From positions 6,510,001-6,574,000 of the forward strand of contig NC_039491.1 of assembly GCF_003590095.1 (NCBI RefSeq): a stretch of DNA of 64,000 bases, given 5' to 3'. The position numbers were made by a program, and so were the translations under genes. A model generated the notes under the pieces. That model did not search any database. It was not told the origin of the DNA and worked only from the letters and a program-made list of their open reading frames with translations. Shown here one piece after another: positions 27,292 through 42,182 of this stretch (the first letter of the stretch is position 1; each line of letters opens with the position of its first letter). The stretch is from Trichoplusia ni. Taxonomy: Eukaryota > Arthropoda > Insecta > Lepidoptera > Noctuidae.

Positions 27292-28054
27292 TGTATGAAT
27301 TAAGCTGTGTACTAAGTTGCTTACTAATTCTACAACAAATAATTTTCTTTTCACCGACGAACATTTTCCAAACCAATTATAGCGATACTTCATTATGTAG
27401 GTATGTATTTAAATATATCACTGCTTCGACTTCAGCGCGTGGGTTGTGGGTGGCTTGTGGGTGTGAGAGGAAGCATTGAAACTTAAACAAAATATGACAG
27501 TAATTATCGACATTTTTATAATTTACGACAGTCACATAAGTTATAGAAGAGCACAAAAAATGTTGACTCTCTAAATTTGTGATTTTTTTTTGGTATTCGT
27601 AGTCATAGCGGCAATATAGATACACCATCCGCATAAAGTCTATCTATGATTCACGGTTATGATATACAATCAGTAAACAGTCGATCGGACAGTGTAAGCG
27701 AAAGCATAAAAACACAAAAAAATCACTTGAAATCTGTGTCATTTATTTTGTACCAGTGAGAAAAAGCAGAATTCACCAAGTACTGTCTAATATGTACATA
27801 TATCGTTCAATCTCCCGATGCTTTAAACGATATTTCCACACGAGCGAGGCTTGAATTTTATTCTGAAACGGAGCTCTACCTACATATGTAATCGAGTGTC
27901 ATCTTTTTGAAAGCTCGATATACGTCTAAGTTGTGCTATCAAAATGTGTATGTCTATTCGTGAATATATTGCTGTGTAGGTTTTTAAGATGCTGTTTGTG
28001 TTATTAAGTAGTGGGTAAGTATTTTCTAATCTGATCTTTTTTTTTGTTATTTGG

Positions 28055-28185
28055 GGGAATCTTCATTGATATTCAACTCATGGGAATTGGGTAGTGTCAG
28101 ACTCTTACTGATTAAACATGAAACGCTGTTTAAAGTCTTCGAGTTTTGGCCGATGCGTGGTAATGTGCTACAATTCATCACGCAC
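28055..28185 (+). repeat. Dispersed repeat fragment (ggtagtgtcagac family)
   Basis: Shares the order gaattgggtagtgtcagac, ttactgattaaac, cgctgtt, gatgcgtggtaa and ttcatcacgcac with the block at 12770-12895, so two independent copies of the same family are in this window. Confidence 0.5.
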
Positions 28186-31100
28186 CTTCCTTATCTGAAT
28201 GTAATTTAAACTTATTTCATAACGGCACCAAAATAAACCTAATGAGCAAGAGAGCGTTAAGAATCTGAGCTTTTGATATCTGATACTACTGAATATTGAA
28301 AGGGTCAGCTATAGAACAGTTAACTTATCGAAAATCGTCCAAAAACTATTCGTAGTTTATAATAAATCGCAAATAATATAAAATGTTTTCATTTTACGTT
28401 CGACACATTTTCTAAAGAGCCATTTGCTCAGTAAAGTAAATCCTATTTATTTGAGTATACGCTCATACGTTTTGGGTGGCATCTTAAGGTCGACCGACGT
28501 TATGACCAGTCAATAGCCCTAAAAGTGACAACAGGATTACACGAAAATACAAATATTACTTGTATTTCGCCTTCGTAAAAATAAATTACGAACTTACGTT
28601 ATTTTTTTTCGGATAAAAAGGTTTTCAAATATAGCTCTATATTAAATGGTTATTCTTAGTTTTCAAAGTTTTTACTAACCTTTAATAACTTAAAAGAAGT
28701 CTTTCGTTTAAAATAGGTAAAGTAACTATTTCGGCAAAAAGGATACAAATAACTCTTAACAAGAACTAAAAGTTTCTTGATTTTTGACTTTGCCTTTAGT
28801 TTACGAGTACCTAGTTAGCATTTTGTACCTAATGCCCTTTATCCTTGTATTTTATATTTTTTATTTAGTGTGTGGGCTAGAAAAACATATCGCATGTGCA
28901 TTATAAATGATAGTAAATGTTCACATCAAATACCCATCAAGACATAAATAGGGAATACGGAGATGGATAGTTCATTTCTTCCTGGGGACGCGTATTAAAT
29001 CATTGAAACGAGGTTGGTCGCATAAGGTTTCCCTGAGTGATAAGTGACTAATAAGTGAGAGCAACTTTTTCTGATTAACATCGTAGAAGGCAAGCAAATT
29101 TCTTTCGTTGGTTAAAGGGTTCTTTAATATATCAACGATGTTGGGATTTTTGTTATTACAAAATCATGTAGTTAAAGATATAATATTTTTTTAGCGAGTA
29201 CAGGTAATGACGTTAGCCGAGGCAAGCGTTATGTATACACAATTGTATTTCATTTAATACGACATCAAATAACGAATTCGGTGCTGTTACGCTCGCGCTA
29301 CGGAGTGAAGCTTTAAGCTGTTTCGATTTTATTGTTGTTAATTAATACCAATTTATAACATTTTTCATAATACCCTGTATGAGGCGGATTATAATTATTT
29401 CCATTCAGTTTATTGACGTGTATTTATCGTGTTTGACCGACTAAATTCAACAATACCTACCAATCATGATCAAGCCAAAATTTAATACATTATTTACAAA
29501 GCAAGAATTCCGAATCGCGATTAAGATTTGTTTACATTTAATTTTGTTTGCCGGATTATTAGTTTAATGTGAAGATGGCTATATTTACACATGTGATGTT
29601 TAACTCCAAAATGTATGATAGGTACCTGACCAAAAACGATTTAATACAAAATAACACACGAGTTTTAATTATTTTTGTCTACCTACCATTTTAAGAAGCC
29701 GGCGGTGAATGAATACGCTCATTGTTTTTGACGCGAAACTGCATGATTTTTACAAGAATTTGCATTAATTTACAAGTAACGTACGAACGAATGTTTGTTT
29801 TATCTTTATTGTTTATTAAATTGAACTCGGGCAATTCGTTTCGGGCAGGGCTTCAAATATTTTATTACTAAGTGGTAAAGACAAAAACAATACCTTGAGA
29901 TAGTAAGATAAGAAAAACAAGCCCTAATATTTCAAGGAATTAACTTCTTTGTTATATGTCGCCTTAGTAATTGATTTAACAGCATGGAAAATAATAAATG
30001 GCGTGCCGCCTAAATTAATTCTGTCCATAGTTCCCCTTACGTGGCATTAATTTTTCCTAAGCGATAATTGAGAACAGTACTGTTAATTAAATTACTTGAG
30101 ATAGGAATCTGCGGGCGAAGATTTTTTGATTTTGCGAGAACGCTTGAAGGAAAACCCCGAGAGCGTTATCGATATCAAAAATGTAATTTGTCTTCGTAAA
30201 ATTATCATTTTTGACAGCGATATCCGAGGTGACGGGTAAAGAGAGCTTAGATAGCTCCGTAACCGATAGCGGCTTTCGTGCATGAAAATGGATAATTTTC
30301 ATAAAAAAGGTTAAAAGTTATAACTGTCCCGTTAAAAATTTTGATTGCCTGGTAATAACTTTGTTTGACTTTGGCTTCATTGAAGAAAGAAGTGCATAGA
30401 AAAGTACTAAAAATGTTACCCGGCTTTGCCTTAAGGAATATGTTGGCCAACGACTTCAAGCGCTTTACCACCACTTGGCACTTTTCTGGGCTGGGCTCCA
30501 GGGCTGGCCCCTAAACGACGCTCTAAGTACGATTCTTTTTTTGTACAAAAGCAGATAAACATTGAGAATGTTCCGTACATTTCTAGTGCTTCAGGGCAAG
30601 GTTGCCTTTATACCACCCCAATGTGTGATTGCACTACAGGGGGAGCGTTGTAAGCCCTCATAGTATAGCTAACCCCAAGCGACATGTATACAGCGATGTG
30701 CAGGACTGAAGACCGTATTTTTTTACCGCCCAAACATGAAATTTGCTTCACACGTCGTATATATAGCAAATAAACCTTTTGGTACTAAAAATTCTAAAAT
30801 AATCCAATTACCTATCTAGCCAGGGGATCACAGAATTTCTGATAAATTATTCAGCCGGACATTTAAAATTGACTCGTGTTAATTAAGATTCAAATATTTA
30901 GGTCACCGTGTCTAGGGAAATGAAGCCAGTCCCTACGATAAAACCGGAAAGTTTCCAGTAATTACCTGTCGTAAAGCTCTCCAACTAGATGAGGCTATGC
31001 TGACAAAAATATAGATTTCGATGGTTGTGCATGAAAAGCGAAACAAGTCTAACCAATACGTGTATCTAATTTATGTGGCAAAGCAACGAATGTCTAATGT

Positions 31101-31703
31101 GCACCTATTTGTTTTAGAGAGCGTACCTAAATAAATAAAGAACTGCCAGAAAATTTCAGCAAACAAGAATAGAGATATTGTGAATCAACAACTGTAAAAT
31201 CAAGTCTTAAAGTGTATGCATCGCACTTACGGCGTTGAACATCTTCCACACTCGAAGCTCCAGCATTTGAGAGGTAATGAATAGTCTTCTAACTTTAATC
31301 TCAGGACATTATAATATACTAGCTTTATTTAACATGGACTGATGCAAGAACCGATTACCACAAAAACCTGATCTAAATAAAATAAGATACAAATATTAAC
31401 TAATCTCTTCACAAACAGAAAGGAAAAAAAACAGTTTATACAAGTCACGTGACCCAAAGTAAATGCTTGGAATAAACAATGTCCTCTTCATCTAAGAGTA
31501 ATTAACAAAGATCCCCCGATAATAATGACCTTCATCCCAGCATTAATTTGTGTTTTGCGATAAGCATTTTTATGGATTAAAACTAAAGTACAACCAGCGA
31601 TCGCTAATCTATTGTATTTTACTTTTTTTTGGGTAGGTGAGTTGTAGTTCATATACCGGCTAGGACACCCGTTCAAATATGTATCACCTGCACATAGGGC
31701 ACC

Positions 31704-31812
31704 TTGCACGGATAGCCGAGTGGTTTGTTCGGTCCTCACGAAGTCCAAACAAGAATTTGTGTGATCCATGAATGCTTATCCTGAGTCTGGGTGTCTTTGT
31801 GCATGTGACTTA
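31704..31812 (+). repeat. tRNA-derived SINE, decayed copy
   Basis: The head ttgcacggatagccgagtgg and body tgtgtgatccatgaatgct...gagtctgggtgtctttgtgc match the copy at 7736; the B box has been lost. The minus-strand 93-codon frame over this point is not a gene. Confidence 0.6.
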
Positions 31813-33126
31813 ACCAATTTACGATTAAATAAAAGAAATAGATTAAAATGCTGTGTACTTTCGTTAAAAAGTAGATAACTTGCTTATTCTGCAATATTTT
31901 ATTAATTAAAGGCACATAGCAATTTCAACAAATTAATTTTATGCTGAGGTAGTTTCAAAAATTGCTTTTATACTTCAGTATAGTAACTGAATTTATGCAA
32001 ATAACTGAATTTACGCGCACACCGTTTTCGTTTGTGCGATAATGCACAAAGGGTTTAATTAAATAACATTATTATTTTACTGTAATAAGGTATAATACTT
32101 CGGCAGGTACTAGTTCGCTATTCACAAAAGAAATCATTTATTCTGTAAATGCCCATCATATCATAGTTTCGACTCATTTATTGGGTAAAACATTTTTGGG
32201 GCCCGCAACCCGACACTCAATTCTTTAAAACTACATTTTTAACTTACGCAGAAAGTTTGAGACAGCTAAAAATGAATGAAAGCATAACCAATAATAATAT
32301 CAAGAATGATTTGATGGACCGATTTGCCGATAATCCATTATTGAATGAGTCGGCGAAACATTGGCTGCCAAAAAATAAAATATTCACACTTTCAGTTAGG
32401 CACGTTTTTTCATACTTTGCCTCCTATGAATAGGTTTGAGTTTCTTTGTTATGTTTATTTTCTACAAATATAGCTCCATATAATATCATTTCGTTAATAT
32501 CGTCCTGTAATTATATAACTACTTGAAGCACGCCACCACTTCTTCTTTTTCTTATCCGTTATAGAGTTTCTTACTGGTTCTTCTATATGAATGACTTTTT
32601 TGAACGCGCAGTTTGTTCATTACCTTATTCGAGTCCATACCATAACACGTTTTAAAAGTGTCTGGAAAACGGATTACTTGAAATAAAAACTTTTTGATTT
32701 TGAAGACTATCTCTTGCATTTTTGGAAGAGAGACGCCACTAAAATGTGTTGTCTCGCTTTCACAACTGTATTAAAATTAATCTTCTCATGGAGGAAGAGA
32801 GGAAGGACGAGTATTAACCATGCAAGGCTACGGAGACAGAGAGTTTCCTAACAATGTTTGTCTTACACCGACGTTTTCTATGGGACTGATGTTATATCTA
32901 TCTATAGGATATGAGGAAGGATAGGACATTGTTGCACTGACTTACAAAATCAATAATACTTTTGAATGCGAGCCATTGATAACACTATCAGAAGTTTATT
33001 AATTTCGGTGATAAAGCGCACGTTATTAGCGTAGGTTAGTATCACGTACTCTACATTGATAAAAAAAACCATGGTTTTGGACATTGGAACGACTTTTAAT
33101 CGAAAGTCATTTCATTTTTGTAGTTG

Positions 33127-33283
33127 TGAGAGCCTAGTGGTATGACCGGACTGCCAAGTCATTGACTGCACGGATAATCGCGGATGATAAATGTTATCAC
33201 ACGATTGACTAGCTTTTGTGAGGTTCACAAACACCTGTTCCGAATCCGTGTGTATGTGTTTCCTATATGTTTGTGAAACCCCG
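33127..33283 (+). repeat. tRNA-derived SINE, decayed copy
   Basis: A head-like gagcctagtggtatgacc, then gaggttcacaaacacctgttccgaatccgtgtgtatgtg, follow the order of the SINE at 7736 and 52734 with substitutions. Non-coding. Confidence 0.5.
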
Positions 33284-33859
33284 CGCAACTCAAGGATCAA
33301 CCTTCAACATTCATCTTTTCTTCCACTATTAAAGAAAAAGGCTTGATTTGAATGTCAAGGCACGTATAAATTTTAAGCGTTTTAATCACCGCTTCCGTAT
33401 TTCGTAAGACCAAAATTTGGTTTTTGCGCCTGATCTCTCTCCGGCAGTGTCACACAACTGACTCATGGGACTGAGAGGTTTGTCTCATAGCTGATTATGG
33501 ATTCAGATGGATAAATTTTTTCTTTTCTGTATCACTTAATAGGTGACTATTGTTTTCGTTTCCTTCAATATATGTACATACGCTTGGTATACCCATTGGT
33601 CCTAGTAACGTACGTGCGTACTTTACAAAGTGCAAATCACACATGATACAAATGTGCTCCGTATAATTCATCCATGAAATCGATACATTTTTTCTCGTAC
33701 AGCTTCAGCTTTGTCGGCACGCACGACACCTGACTTCAAAGGGAACGTATTTTATTTCATCGACCGATATCATGGTCTATCTGACAGCCAATCAGAAACC
33801 CGAACACGAGTACTGCCAATGATATTTGCATATAGCGACGTCACAAATTGTATTATGCA

Positions 33860-33990
33860 CTAGCTGTTGCCCTGGACGAAGTCTGCGTGGTTTTAAAGAT
33901 GTGAAGCACAAAATATATGTACTTTCTTATGAACTTAACATAGTTTTTTTGAAGATGATTGATAGTTTTCGCACTAAGCGTGATAAGTAA
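33860..33990 (-). mobile_element. Helitron 3' end, reversed fragment
   Basis: Read on the minus strand the block ends ccacgcagacttcgtccagg then gcaacagctag followed by T. This is the same terminus as the element at 56899-57756, with a few changes. Only the terminal part is recognisable; the rest has decayed or was never inserted. Confidence 0.5.
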
Positions 33991-34001
33991 ACGTAAACAC
34001 T

Positions 34002-34472
34002 ATGTTGTCCGGACCATCTGTTAAATTTATTAAAAAAAATCATTTTCTATTCATATTTTTCGAGATCTTTCTGAACACACACACAGACAATCAGACAACA
34101 TCATCATCATCATCCATATTCGTCAATTGTACGCCATCGAGATCTTCGGCTATATCTTCGGCTGCTTGGATCCAACTCCTAGAAACAGACAAAAAAAAAT
34201 CATGTAATGGTATCGATGTAGAGAAGAATACTCGGCATGGTCTTTGCTATGCCGCAAGTATTCTTTACAAAAATATTTTATATACAACTTTTCAAGCATT
34301 CAACTTTTTATACAATATTGTGGTGGAAATTTTCGTTCAAATTAGAAACGAATTAGTGAAGGCTATGAGGCAGTCTGAAAATAATGTGGAGGCGTGTCGA
34401 GAGGTCTATCAGTTTTTATACGTACGTCATTGTACGACTATGAGTCACGTAACTCTTGGAAAGGCCGATTAG
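34002..34472 (+). CDS. Unidentified 156-codon open frame
   Basis: This is one of the longest open frames in the gene-poor left part and the longest there that starts at ATG. The predicted protein has a hydrophobic, Phe-rich N-terminal stretch (residues about 10-25), a Thr/Ser-rich run produced by an atc microsatellite (about 29-40), and a C-terminal half of more ordinary composition ending in HCTTMSHVTLGKAD. I recognise no domain. The 5' part overlaps sequence next to a Helitron end and contains simple repeats, so it may be transposon-derived or open by chance. A promoter, splice sites and a poly(A) signal were not convincingly seen. Confidence 0.2.
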   Translation: MLSGPSVKFIKKNHFLFIFFEIFLNTHTDNQTTSSSSSIFVNCTPSRSSAISSAAWIQLLETDKKKSCNGIDVEKNTRHGLCYAASILYKNILYTTFQAFNFLYNIVVEIFVQIRNELVKAMRQSENNVEACREVYQFLYVRHCTTMSHVTLGKAD

Positions 34473-37400
34473 TTGCTATCTCGGGGCGAGCCACTCCCTC
34501 AGTCTAACATGATCACATGTTAGATGCTAGAGAGGTTTTTAATAACATTGGACGAAAGCTTTTCATATACGCACGATTGATTGGATCTTCCAAACAAAGA
34601 AGGAATACAAAAAAAAATAAGACACAATTTATATTCTCCGTGGATATACGTGAAGTAGAACGAATAAAACTTTTTATTCTAAATGTTTAAAATTGAGTAT
34701 CGTTAGTACTAACAATGTATTATCTAGCAGACAACCTTGAAAGCAGTAATAATGACTATTGTTACACAAACAACTATAATTTGAACATTGAACAATAAGA
34801 ATATTCGAGTCGGAGAAAAGCTTCTAAAACCTGCAAATAGACAAAGTGGAAATTCAAGACGTTTTATTTAATTTAACTTGTCTATAAAAGTATCTAAATA
34901 AAAATCCAATTAAACTTTCATTTTGTTATCTTGTTAATTTGATGTTTTAATTAATTCACTGAAAGGGTTTACTCCTATTGTTTCGTTGGATACAAGAATA
35001 TATAACTCGGAACATTTGTAACAAGACGTTTGATAATATTTGTGTAACATTCAATACGGTTGGGATGTCTTACACGTTACGTATTCGACATTCATTAATA
35101 ATTGGAACCGCAACCTAACGCTCTGTAGGTACTTTCTTTGATCCACTGATTCATATTGCGTTACAGCTGATTGATTACACACGCTTCACTTCAATATTGA
35201 GGTAACTTTTAATATGGTTCACAAAACATTTATCGCTCGTTCGCACGTCAAGAGATTCCTGTGTTCTCGACAGATTGGAATGAAAGATTGATTGCAGATC
35301 TGAAAGGGTGAGGATTGTTACGCTAACGCAATAAAACCTTTTTACGATAAAACAGAAAAGATTGAAAACGTTATAGTATTACCTGTGTGTTTTATAAGTG
35401 TTTAGTATTGTTGCCATAAGTACCTATGTATGTTCTACATTGATGCGTAACCGCGTTTTGAGGACAATTGTTACGTTTACGATAATAGATTTGATGGATG
35501 ACATTTTTTTTAAATCAGTATTCTTTATCATCTAAGTAACCCTCAGTGTAACGAGTTCGGTTTTATTTTCTTTTTAATATATCCAGCATTTACTCTCTTC
35601 TTTTGTTCATATACCAGTTTAAAACATAATTGGATTAAACAAATCTACAATCAGATTATGATATGCAAATAGTTTGCGAACCGGACACCAAAACGACATA
35701 GCCCTATCGGAATTGGTCCTCTAGGGACGACATAGGTTGGTCGAGAAGTTGTTCATAACATTCTGACAGTGTTTACGCCAAGATTAATTAGTTTATCTCC
35801 AATAGTTTGTTAATTAATTTATGTTTTTGTCATAACCATCCTCGTGTAATTACAATAGGACCCTACCTCTTTAAATATATAAGTTGGACAAAAAGTAATT
35901 CACAATTTCATCTAAATTAATTTTCTCTAAGTTGTCAGATTTATAATAGAACCTAGGACAATGCATTGTTGTGATTATGATAAATATAAAAATATTAAAA
36001 AGATTCGTTCTCATCCTTTAAGCTGAATTGTTTGCATTCAAATACACTATTATACCTATTGTTTACTTTTCGCTTTGTGTGACTAGTCTTGTTTACATTT
36101 CGAGTTTCCATTATGTGAATTTTCTGTGTTTAACATTATTTATACTCTTCAGAAACCACGATTTGCTTCTGCTATTTAAAAGTTCACAGAAATAGTAAGC
36201 AACAAGTAATTTTACGACATCAATGAACACAGCGTATAATGTAGGGAAATAAAATATAACAAAAAGTGCAAATCATGAATACTATACAGGTTGCTCTACA
36301 TTATTATGATAACATAGAGAGTTACATATGTATGTTATTCTCAGTTAGTTTGTCGACTGAATATTCAAAGATAATTTCAATAATAGTACTTTGTTAGATA
36401 TGCTAGCATAGAGTTTCTAGATTCCCATTAAAAATTACAATGTTTTCGTATTTCACTTTTTATAAGGCATTAGCGTTCAATCTTGTACACAATCATTACT
36501 GTTTTAATCCTACAAAGAGCAATTACGAGTTAATTGCTATCAATATCTGAAAAGGAAAAAGCTTCTTTTAAAGATATAAAATGAAGATTTATTCTTAATA
36601 ACCCATTGTTGTTAGGTTTTATAATTTGCATTTGTGTTAAAAAGGATGCTTTTTGCTGTTTTTATTGTACATTATCGGAAAATTCTCCAGGTTATTTAGT
36701 ATTGCATCTAACCAGACGTTTCTGCATACATTATAAAGTCAATTTACCAAGAAACGGAAGCTTGAAAATAAAAATGCTAGGCGATAATTGAACTTCTAAC
36801 GAAGACTCACTCTCTGACGTTTCAAAACAAATTGCGATTTGACCACTAAAACAAACCATTTCTTTTCCTCGCCTTTGATAAAAGCTGAACATTCCGTCGT
36901 TTCATAGATATATCGGCGAGATTTTTAACGTTAAATTGTTTTTGTTGATAGCTGATCACCTATCATGCTAATAATAGAAATGTTGCCTTATTTATTAAAT
37001 GGGGTTCGCTGTTTTGATGGATAGTAAGGAATGTATTAAGGAAAAATAGGTCGTATTTTCTCGTTTTTTTCCTTGTTATGAATAATTAAGCCAAGAACTT
37101 CCGGACTGAATGTTTCAGTTCTTGAGATTTTCCGGTTAATCATTACTGGTGATCACTCACTTACTAGCACAAGATATTCATTAAGTAGATACCTAACCCA
37201 ACCGTGTTCTTTGAATTAATTGGACTGGTTTGATTTTGAAGGTTTAATTAATAGTAGGTAATAACGAACATTTTGATATATCAATTAGAATTCTTGTAAT
37301 TGAACCCTTTACCCAAACAATTACGGAACATAAGATTAGTTTATTGATATTTCGTGTATCAATACTTTATTTTTAGAACATTCTACACATATGAATTATA

Positions 37401-40400
37401 AAGTTACAATAGTTGAATAAAACCGGTCAAGTGCGGGTCGTCGTGACACTGAGGGTGCCGTAAAAATATACTCATAAAATTTATGACTGTACCAAACGTT
37501 GCTTGTCCTCTATTTTTATTTTTTGCATTTTTTGTTTTGCCGACAACAGAAATACACGTTTCTTGTCTCACACGACTGGTGGGAGACGAAATTGCAGATA
37601 GTATTTGATGGTTTGGTTTTTTGGTTTCCTCATCGCGGTGCTGGGACGTTTTATTACTGCATACTTGAACTGTGCATATAATTTAAGAGCAAACTGTCCC
37701 TTAAGACAAACCAATTAATAAACTGCAATCTTAGTGAAGTCTCACGGAACAGATCCTTGACATCATTTAGGGTTACAATGCTTCTTAAGGCGAATCAATG
37801 GGTTATGACGTTACATCATAGAGATACTGTGGCTATCTTCCTGCTTTATCATCAGTCCATGAATATCAAATTAACGCGCTTCTTAAAATAATATTACGTA
37901 GCTGTAAGACAATATTCTTTATTTTCATATTTCGGGAATTACAAAACTTACGAAAGTCCTTATGAAAATCCACTCGCTGTGGAGATGCGGAACGTTTGGT
38001 TACACAAACGAGCCAAAATGCATACACCTACACATATTTTCCGTCCCATCCTTTGTAAAAACTAAGTAGCTACATTATATTGGATTTAGAGAGATGTAAA
38101 TCTTTTGACTTACCCTGACTCGTACAATATGGGTCTTAAGTAAAGGGACAATCCTATAATATAGGTTTTAAATGAATGCTTACCATTCAATTGAAGCGCA
38201 TATTTTAGGATTGCCACTGTGTTTGTATATTCCAGTGTTAAAATAAAAAAGAAATACGTCACACAGCTGAACTTTTATTGTCATCGAAACTGAAGTGACT
38301 AAGTTGAAATTTTATCTGACCACCACACAAAATTTCAGTTCAGTCTGTTGGAGAAGTCTGCTTCAAAATAATGTTTCAACCTTTTGTTGTCCGACCTTAT
38401 TAATAAATTATAATAGAAAAAACAATTCGTAGTATATTTACATTTTATTCGCACCATGTACTGAAGACAAAGGAATTTCAACGAGTGCTCTTGTAGATGG
38501 TTTTCTATGAAAAGAAGGCTTTCTCTAATTGTTGGCGACTGACAAGGGTTGGCCGTTATTTAACTTAATAGTCTTAAGATATAATGAAACTCGACCACGT
38601 TTTATGAACACAATAAAAACATCAAGGAACAAAGAAATTGATGGTGAATTTGTACTTAACTAAAATATACTTGCTCTTGCCAGCGGCTATGCCCGCTACA
38701 AATTGAAAATTTTCCAACGGGAACACAAAATCGGGATAAAAAATTATTTGTTAATCCAATTATAAACTATCTGTGTATCATTTTTTTCAGTGGTTCTGCT
38801 TAAAATACTACAAATGCTACTTCCACGTTTATAACATTAGTAGGACAAGGAAGGAAGTATAAACTGCGAGAACTGACTGGTGCCAGTTGGCACGCGCCTG
38901 TAAAAAAGGTTTTATTTAAAACAAGAAAGTATTAAATTATTCAGTAGGTCTTGGATTCAGAAACTTCTTTGCAGCCCTATCTACTAATATATAGGATATG
39001 AAAATTGTAGGAAGTGTAGATTTAATCATTTTCACAACATGGTGTAAAATATAAACGTATTGTTGTGTACCTAAATAAGTAGGTTTGTAAGTAAATATTT
39101 TTGATAGTTTCTGAGAGCACCATAAGTTGAAGTGTGTTTAGTTGGGATAAATTCATTTTCCTTATTTGTTTACTTAGGGCAACCGGATCTCTTTCAGAAG
39201 TTCGGCAGAGGTACCTACATGATTATACTTTTGCACCTTATTCAATGTTGTTAGGTGTTGTTTACAAACTCTTGAATTAGTCCGATAAGCTCAACACCCA
39301 AGTTTTTGTTGATGGTAGTTAATTATTTCGAGTTTATTAGACTGATTTTTTTTTGTTACTTATTTCTCTTTACTTGACTTTTGGCTGGTGACTAACTAAC
39401 ACTTCTCATTATTTTGTAATGTCAACTTTTTTAGGTGTAATGAGTTCGTGCTATTTTATACAAAATGCTAAAAGGAGTCTAAATAACACCAATCTGTATA
39501 AACATTCAATCTCATATGCTTTATCACTCTCGTCTAAAAGATTTACATTATATCGCATAAACATAACATTTTATTTTCTTCAGTAGTTCTTGTAACACCA
39601 GTAAATCCCTAAATATATCTCGTCTCGATGTTATTTCAATGGAACTCGCATAAACAGTAGGTACAGTCCTGTTCAGCTGAGTTATTCCTATTGATAAGGT
39701 TGCAAAACATTAGGAGCATGGCATGTATAAAACTCCAAATAATGTACTCATTTTCAACCCCTCTCCCCCCCCCCCACTTTTTAATGTCTTGACCCTTTTT
39801 TATCAAACTTGTCTAAGAACTCGCACACCTTTGATCGATTAATCCGTTTGGGAGATATGATACCTTGCCTTAAATTTATACTAGTTTTTTTTGCAACGAG
39901 TTTTAAAAATCAGTGATATGATATTAAATAGAGTCTTCGTAATTACTCTGACTGCAGTCTTTTACTGATTTAGTAGCGATACTTTACGAACTTGCAGTTG
40001 CAAATAAAACCTCGAACCTCCTTTAACTTGGCCACATTAGAAGTATTACTTGGCAGTCCAACGACCTATGTATTGAATGAGTGCTTTTTTATTCGTACAT
40101 TTAGTAGTTCGAAATTCGAAGGACCGATGTTCTAATGAACTTGACTGTACCTTCAGTATCTACTTATCATTTGATAGACACGCTTCTCCAACAGTTCGGT
40201 ATCTTTCAGTGCTCGTCATTATACCTACGTTGTTTAGAAACGTATTGAATAAATAATTCAAAGGTAAGTCACGTACGAGAGCTCTTACTTGTGCGATGGA
40301 AGGAGACTTATTCACGTTAGAGTATATTCTTTACTTATCACAAATTGCGCTTCGTGCGAAGGTGAAGTGCTTTAAGAACATCTGTCATATCTAAAAATAA

Positions 40401-42060
40401 ATTACTTCTATAGAGCGATAAGGTAACGTACCTCGAAAATATTAACAGGCTCGAGTAGGAAAACAAACTTTGGTATTTCGGTATACTGGGCGTAGACAGG
40501 ACAGTGTTGGTAGACAGATTGGCCCAGGATGGATCAATTTCGCGGTAGTCTGCGACAGCGTTGCCGCTGGGCCCCGACCAAAAGGAGCGGGGACGCATTC
40601 CAGTCGTTTTACCTCAGGGTGCAGGAAGTTATGAGGATTTCCACTGGGTAAAAAATTATGTATCAATTACATTCTTAGGGTTTTGTACCTCTTAAGGAAA
40701 AATCATCGTTGTAGGATCTTTCTATCTACCAACACCCTTTTGACGTCTGAAGGCATCAAGCTGAAACTGTCAATACAAAATACTCAGGTCTACTGTCACT
40801 TATAAAGCTGTAGAAAAATCAGACTTCGAAGCTAACGCAATCAAATAGTCGTTTGGCAAACTTTCGACGCACACAAGGGATTCAAAACTGTAGATACTTT
40901 CCGTGAACTCTGAATCTTGACATTCGGTTCGAAGCAACGTCAAGTACAGTTACTTTAGTACCTACAGAATCCTCAGTTTCACTATTTTAGCTCGCACTTT
41001 ACCTTCTTAAATCAGAACCCCGTTAATAGAACTAGTGAGTACCGACGCAGATTAATTGTCTCTCAGAAAATTTAACATACCTTGATTATCCAGAACCGAC
41101 AAACAGTTTATTTCATTTTACATGTCGTTTAAGTAACGTATTATTGAACCGTAACTTGAAGATCAAGAATACGAAGTACAAGGACTCGTTAAAACTTGAT
41201 CCTCGTTATAAAGAAGTACTTAAGTATATTAAATTCGTTTATAACAACGTACCTACTGACAGTCACGTGTAGAATGATTTAGATACTCAAAAGATATACT
41301 ATTACGTTTTCCCTGACAGAGTTTTAATTAATTTTGTGAATAATGAGAGACGTAGATAACAGACGTAAATTGAATGTCCACGTAATAAGCTCAAATGGGA
41401 TAAGGACAAAATATTACTCAGGGAAAGGATTTTGTACAAACAAATAACTTCTCTTTAGTTGTATTATTTAATTAGCATAAAAAATGTATTAAGTATGTTT
41501 AATCTTTGTAATCTTGCATGCTTTCGAAATTTTATTATTGTGACTTAGAAGTAATTAACCCCGGGATTCAGAAATCTTTACACATAAAAAATTGAAAGCA
41601 GTCGCTTTTTTGCGAGGTGAGAAAATCTACCTGACCGTCTGCCAGCCCTAATGGCTCATTTATTGTGCTCGTTACGAGAAGAGCAAAGAAAAGAAAGGAA
41701 CAAGGGTGGATATTATTCAGTCAAAGTCTGATACAGTTGAACCCATAAATAAACATATTAATAGTATCATGTAATGACATTTTAGCACTTAAACTCAATT
41801 AGCATCGTACTAAATAACAAAATTACCAACTAATTATAAATTGATTATATCAGTTGGTGAAAACTATCAATTTTTTTGGAATGTAATATTTATCTCTTGT
41901 GCCACATTTAAAGTAAATAAAGATAATTGATTTAAATGATTACATAGTACAAACGATAAAATTAATGGCAACAATTTTGCAGATGACATTTTGTCACATA
42001 AACTTGTCACTTGTCAATTTCTCATCAGCCTTGTTGCGCTATGTTGTGTAAATAACAAAT
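34473..42060. other. Gene-free stretch left of the LRMDA gene
   Basis: Contains repeat fragments at 37421-37462 (accggtcaagtgcgggtcg) and about 38690-38790 (aaaatcgggataaaaaattatt ... aaactatctgtgta), a C12+ homopolymer at about 39764-39776, and a GC-rich block at about 40440-40660 that is open in two minus-strand frames but matches nothing I know. No exon could be supported. Confidence 0.45.
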
Positions 42061-42182
42061 TGCTGTTTCGACTCCCTCTGCAGCCATATAAGTTTATAGT
42101 AAACCTCTTTGTTAATAAGTGAAGTGTTAAAGTTATAATTGTTCAAAGTTTAAATCGTTCTACAGATATATTTGTAACAAGA

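Larger units (their letters stand above)
26214..31703. other. Gene-free stretch with old repeats
   Basis: Apart from the repeats listed at 27045 and 28055, I see no exon. The overlapping minus-strand frames at about 30087-30474 (63-75 codons) have no motif. A block at about 30480-30730 is less AT-rich and reads like a decayed repeat, but I could not place it. Confidence 0.45.
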
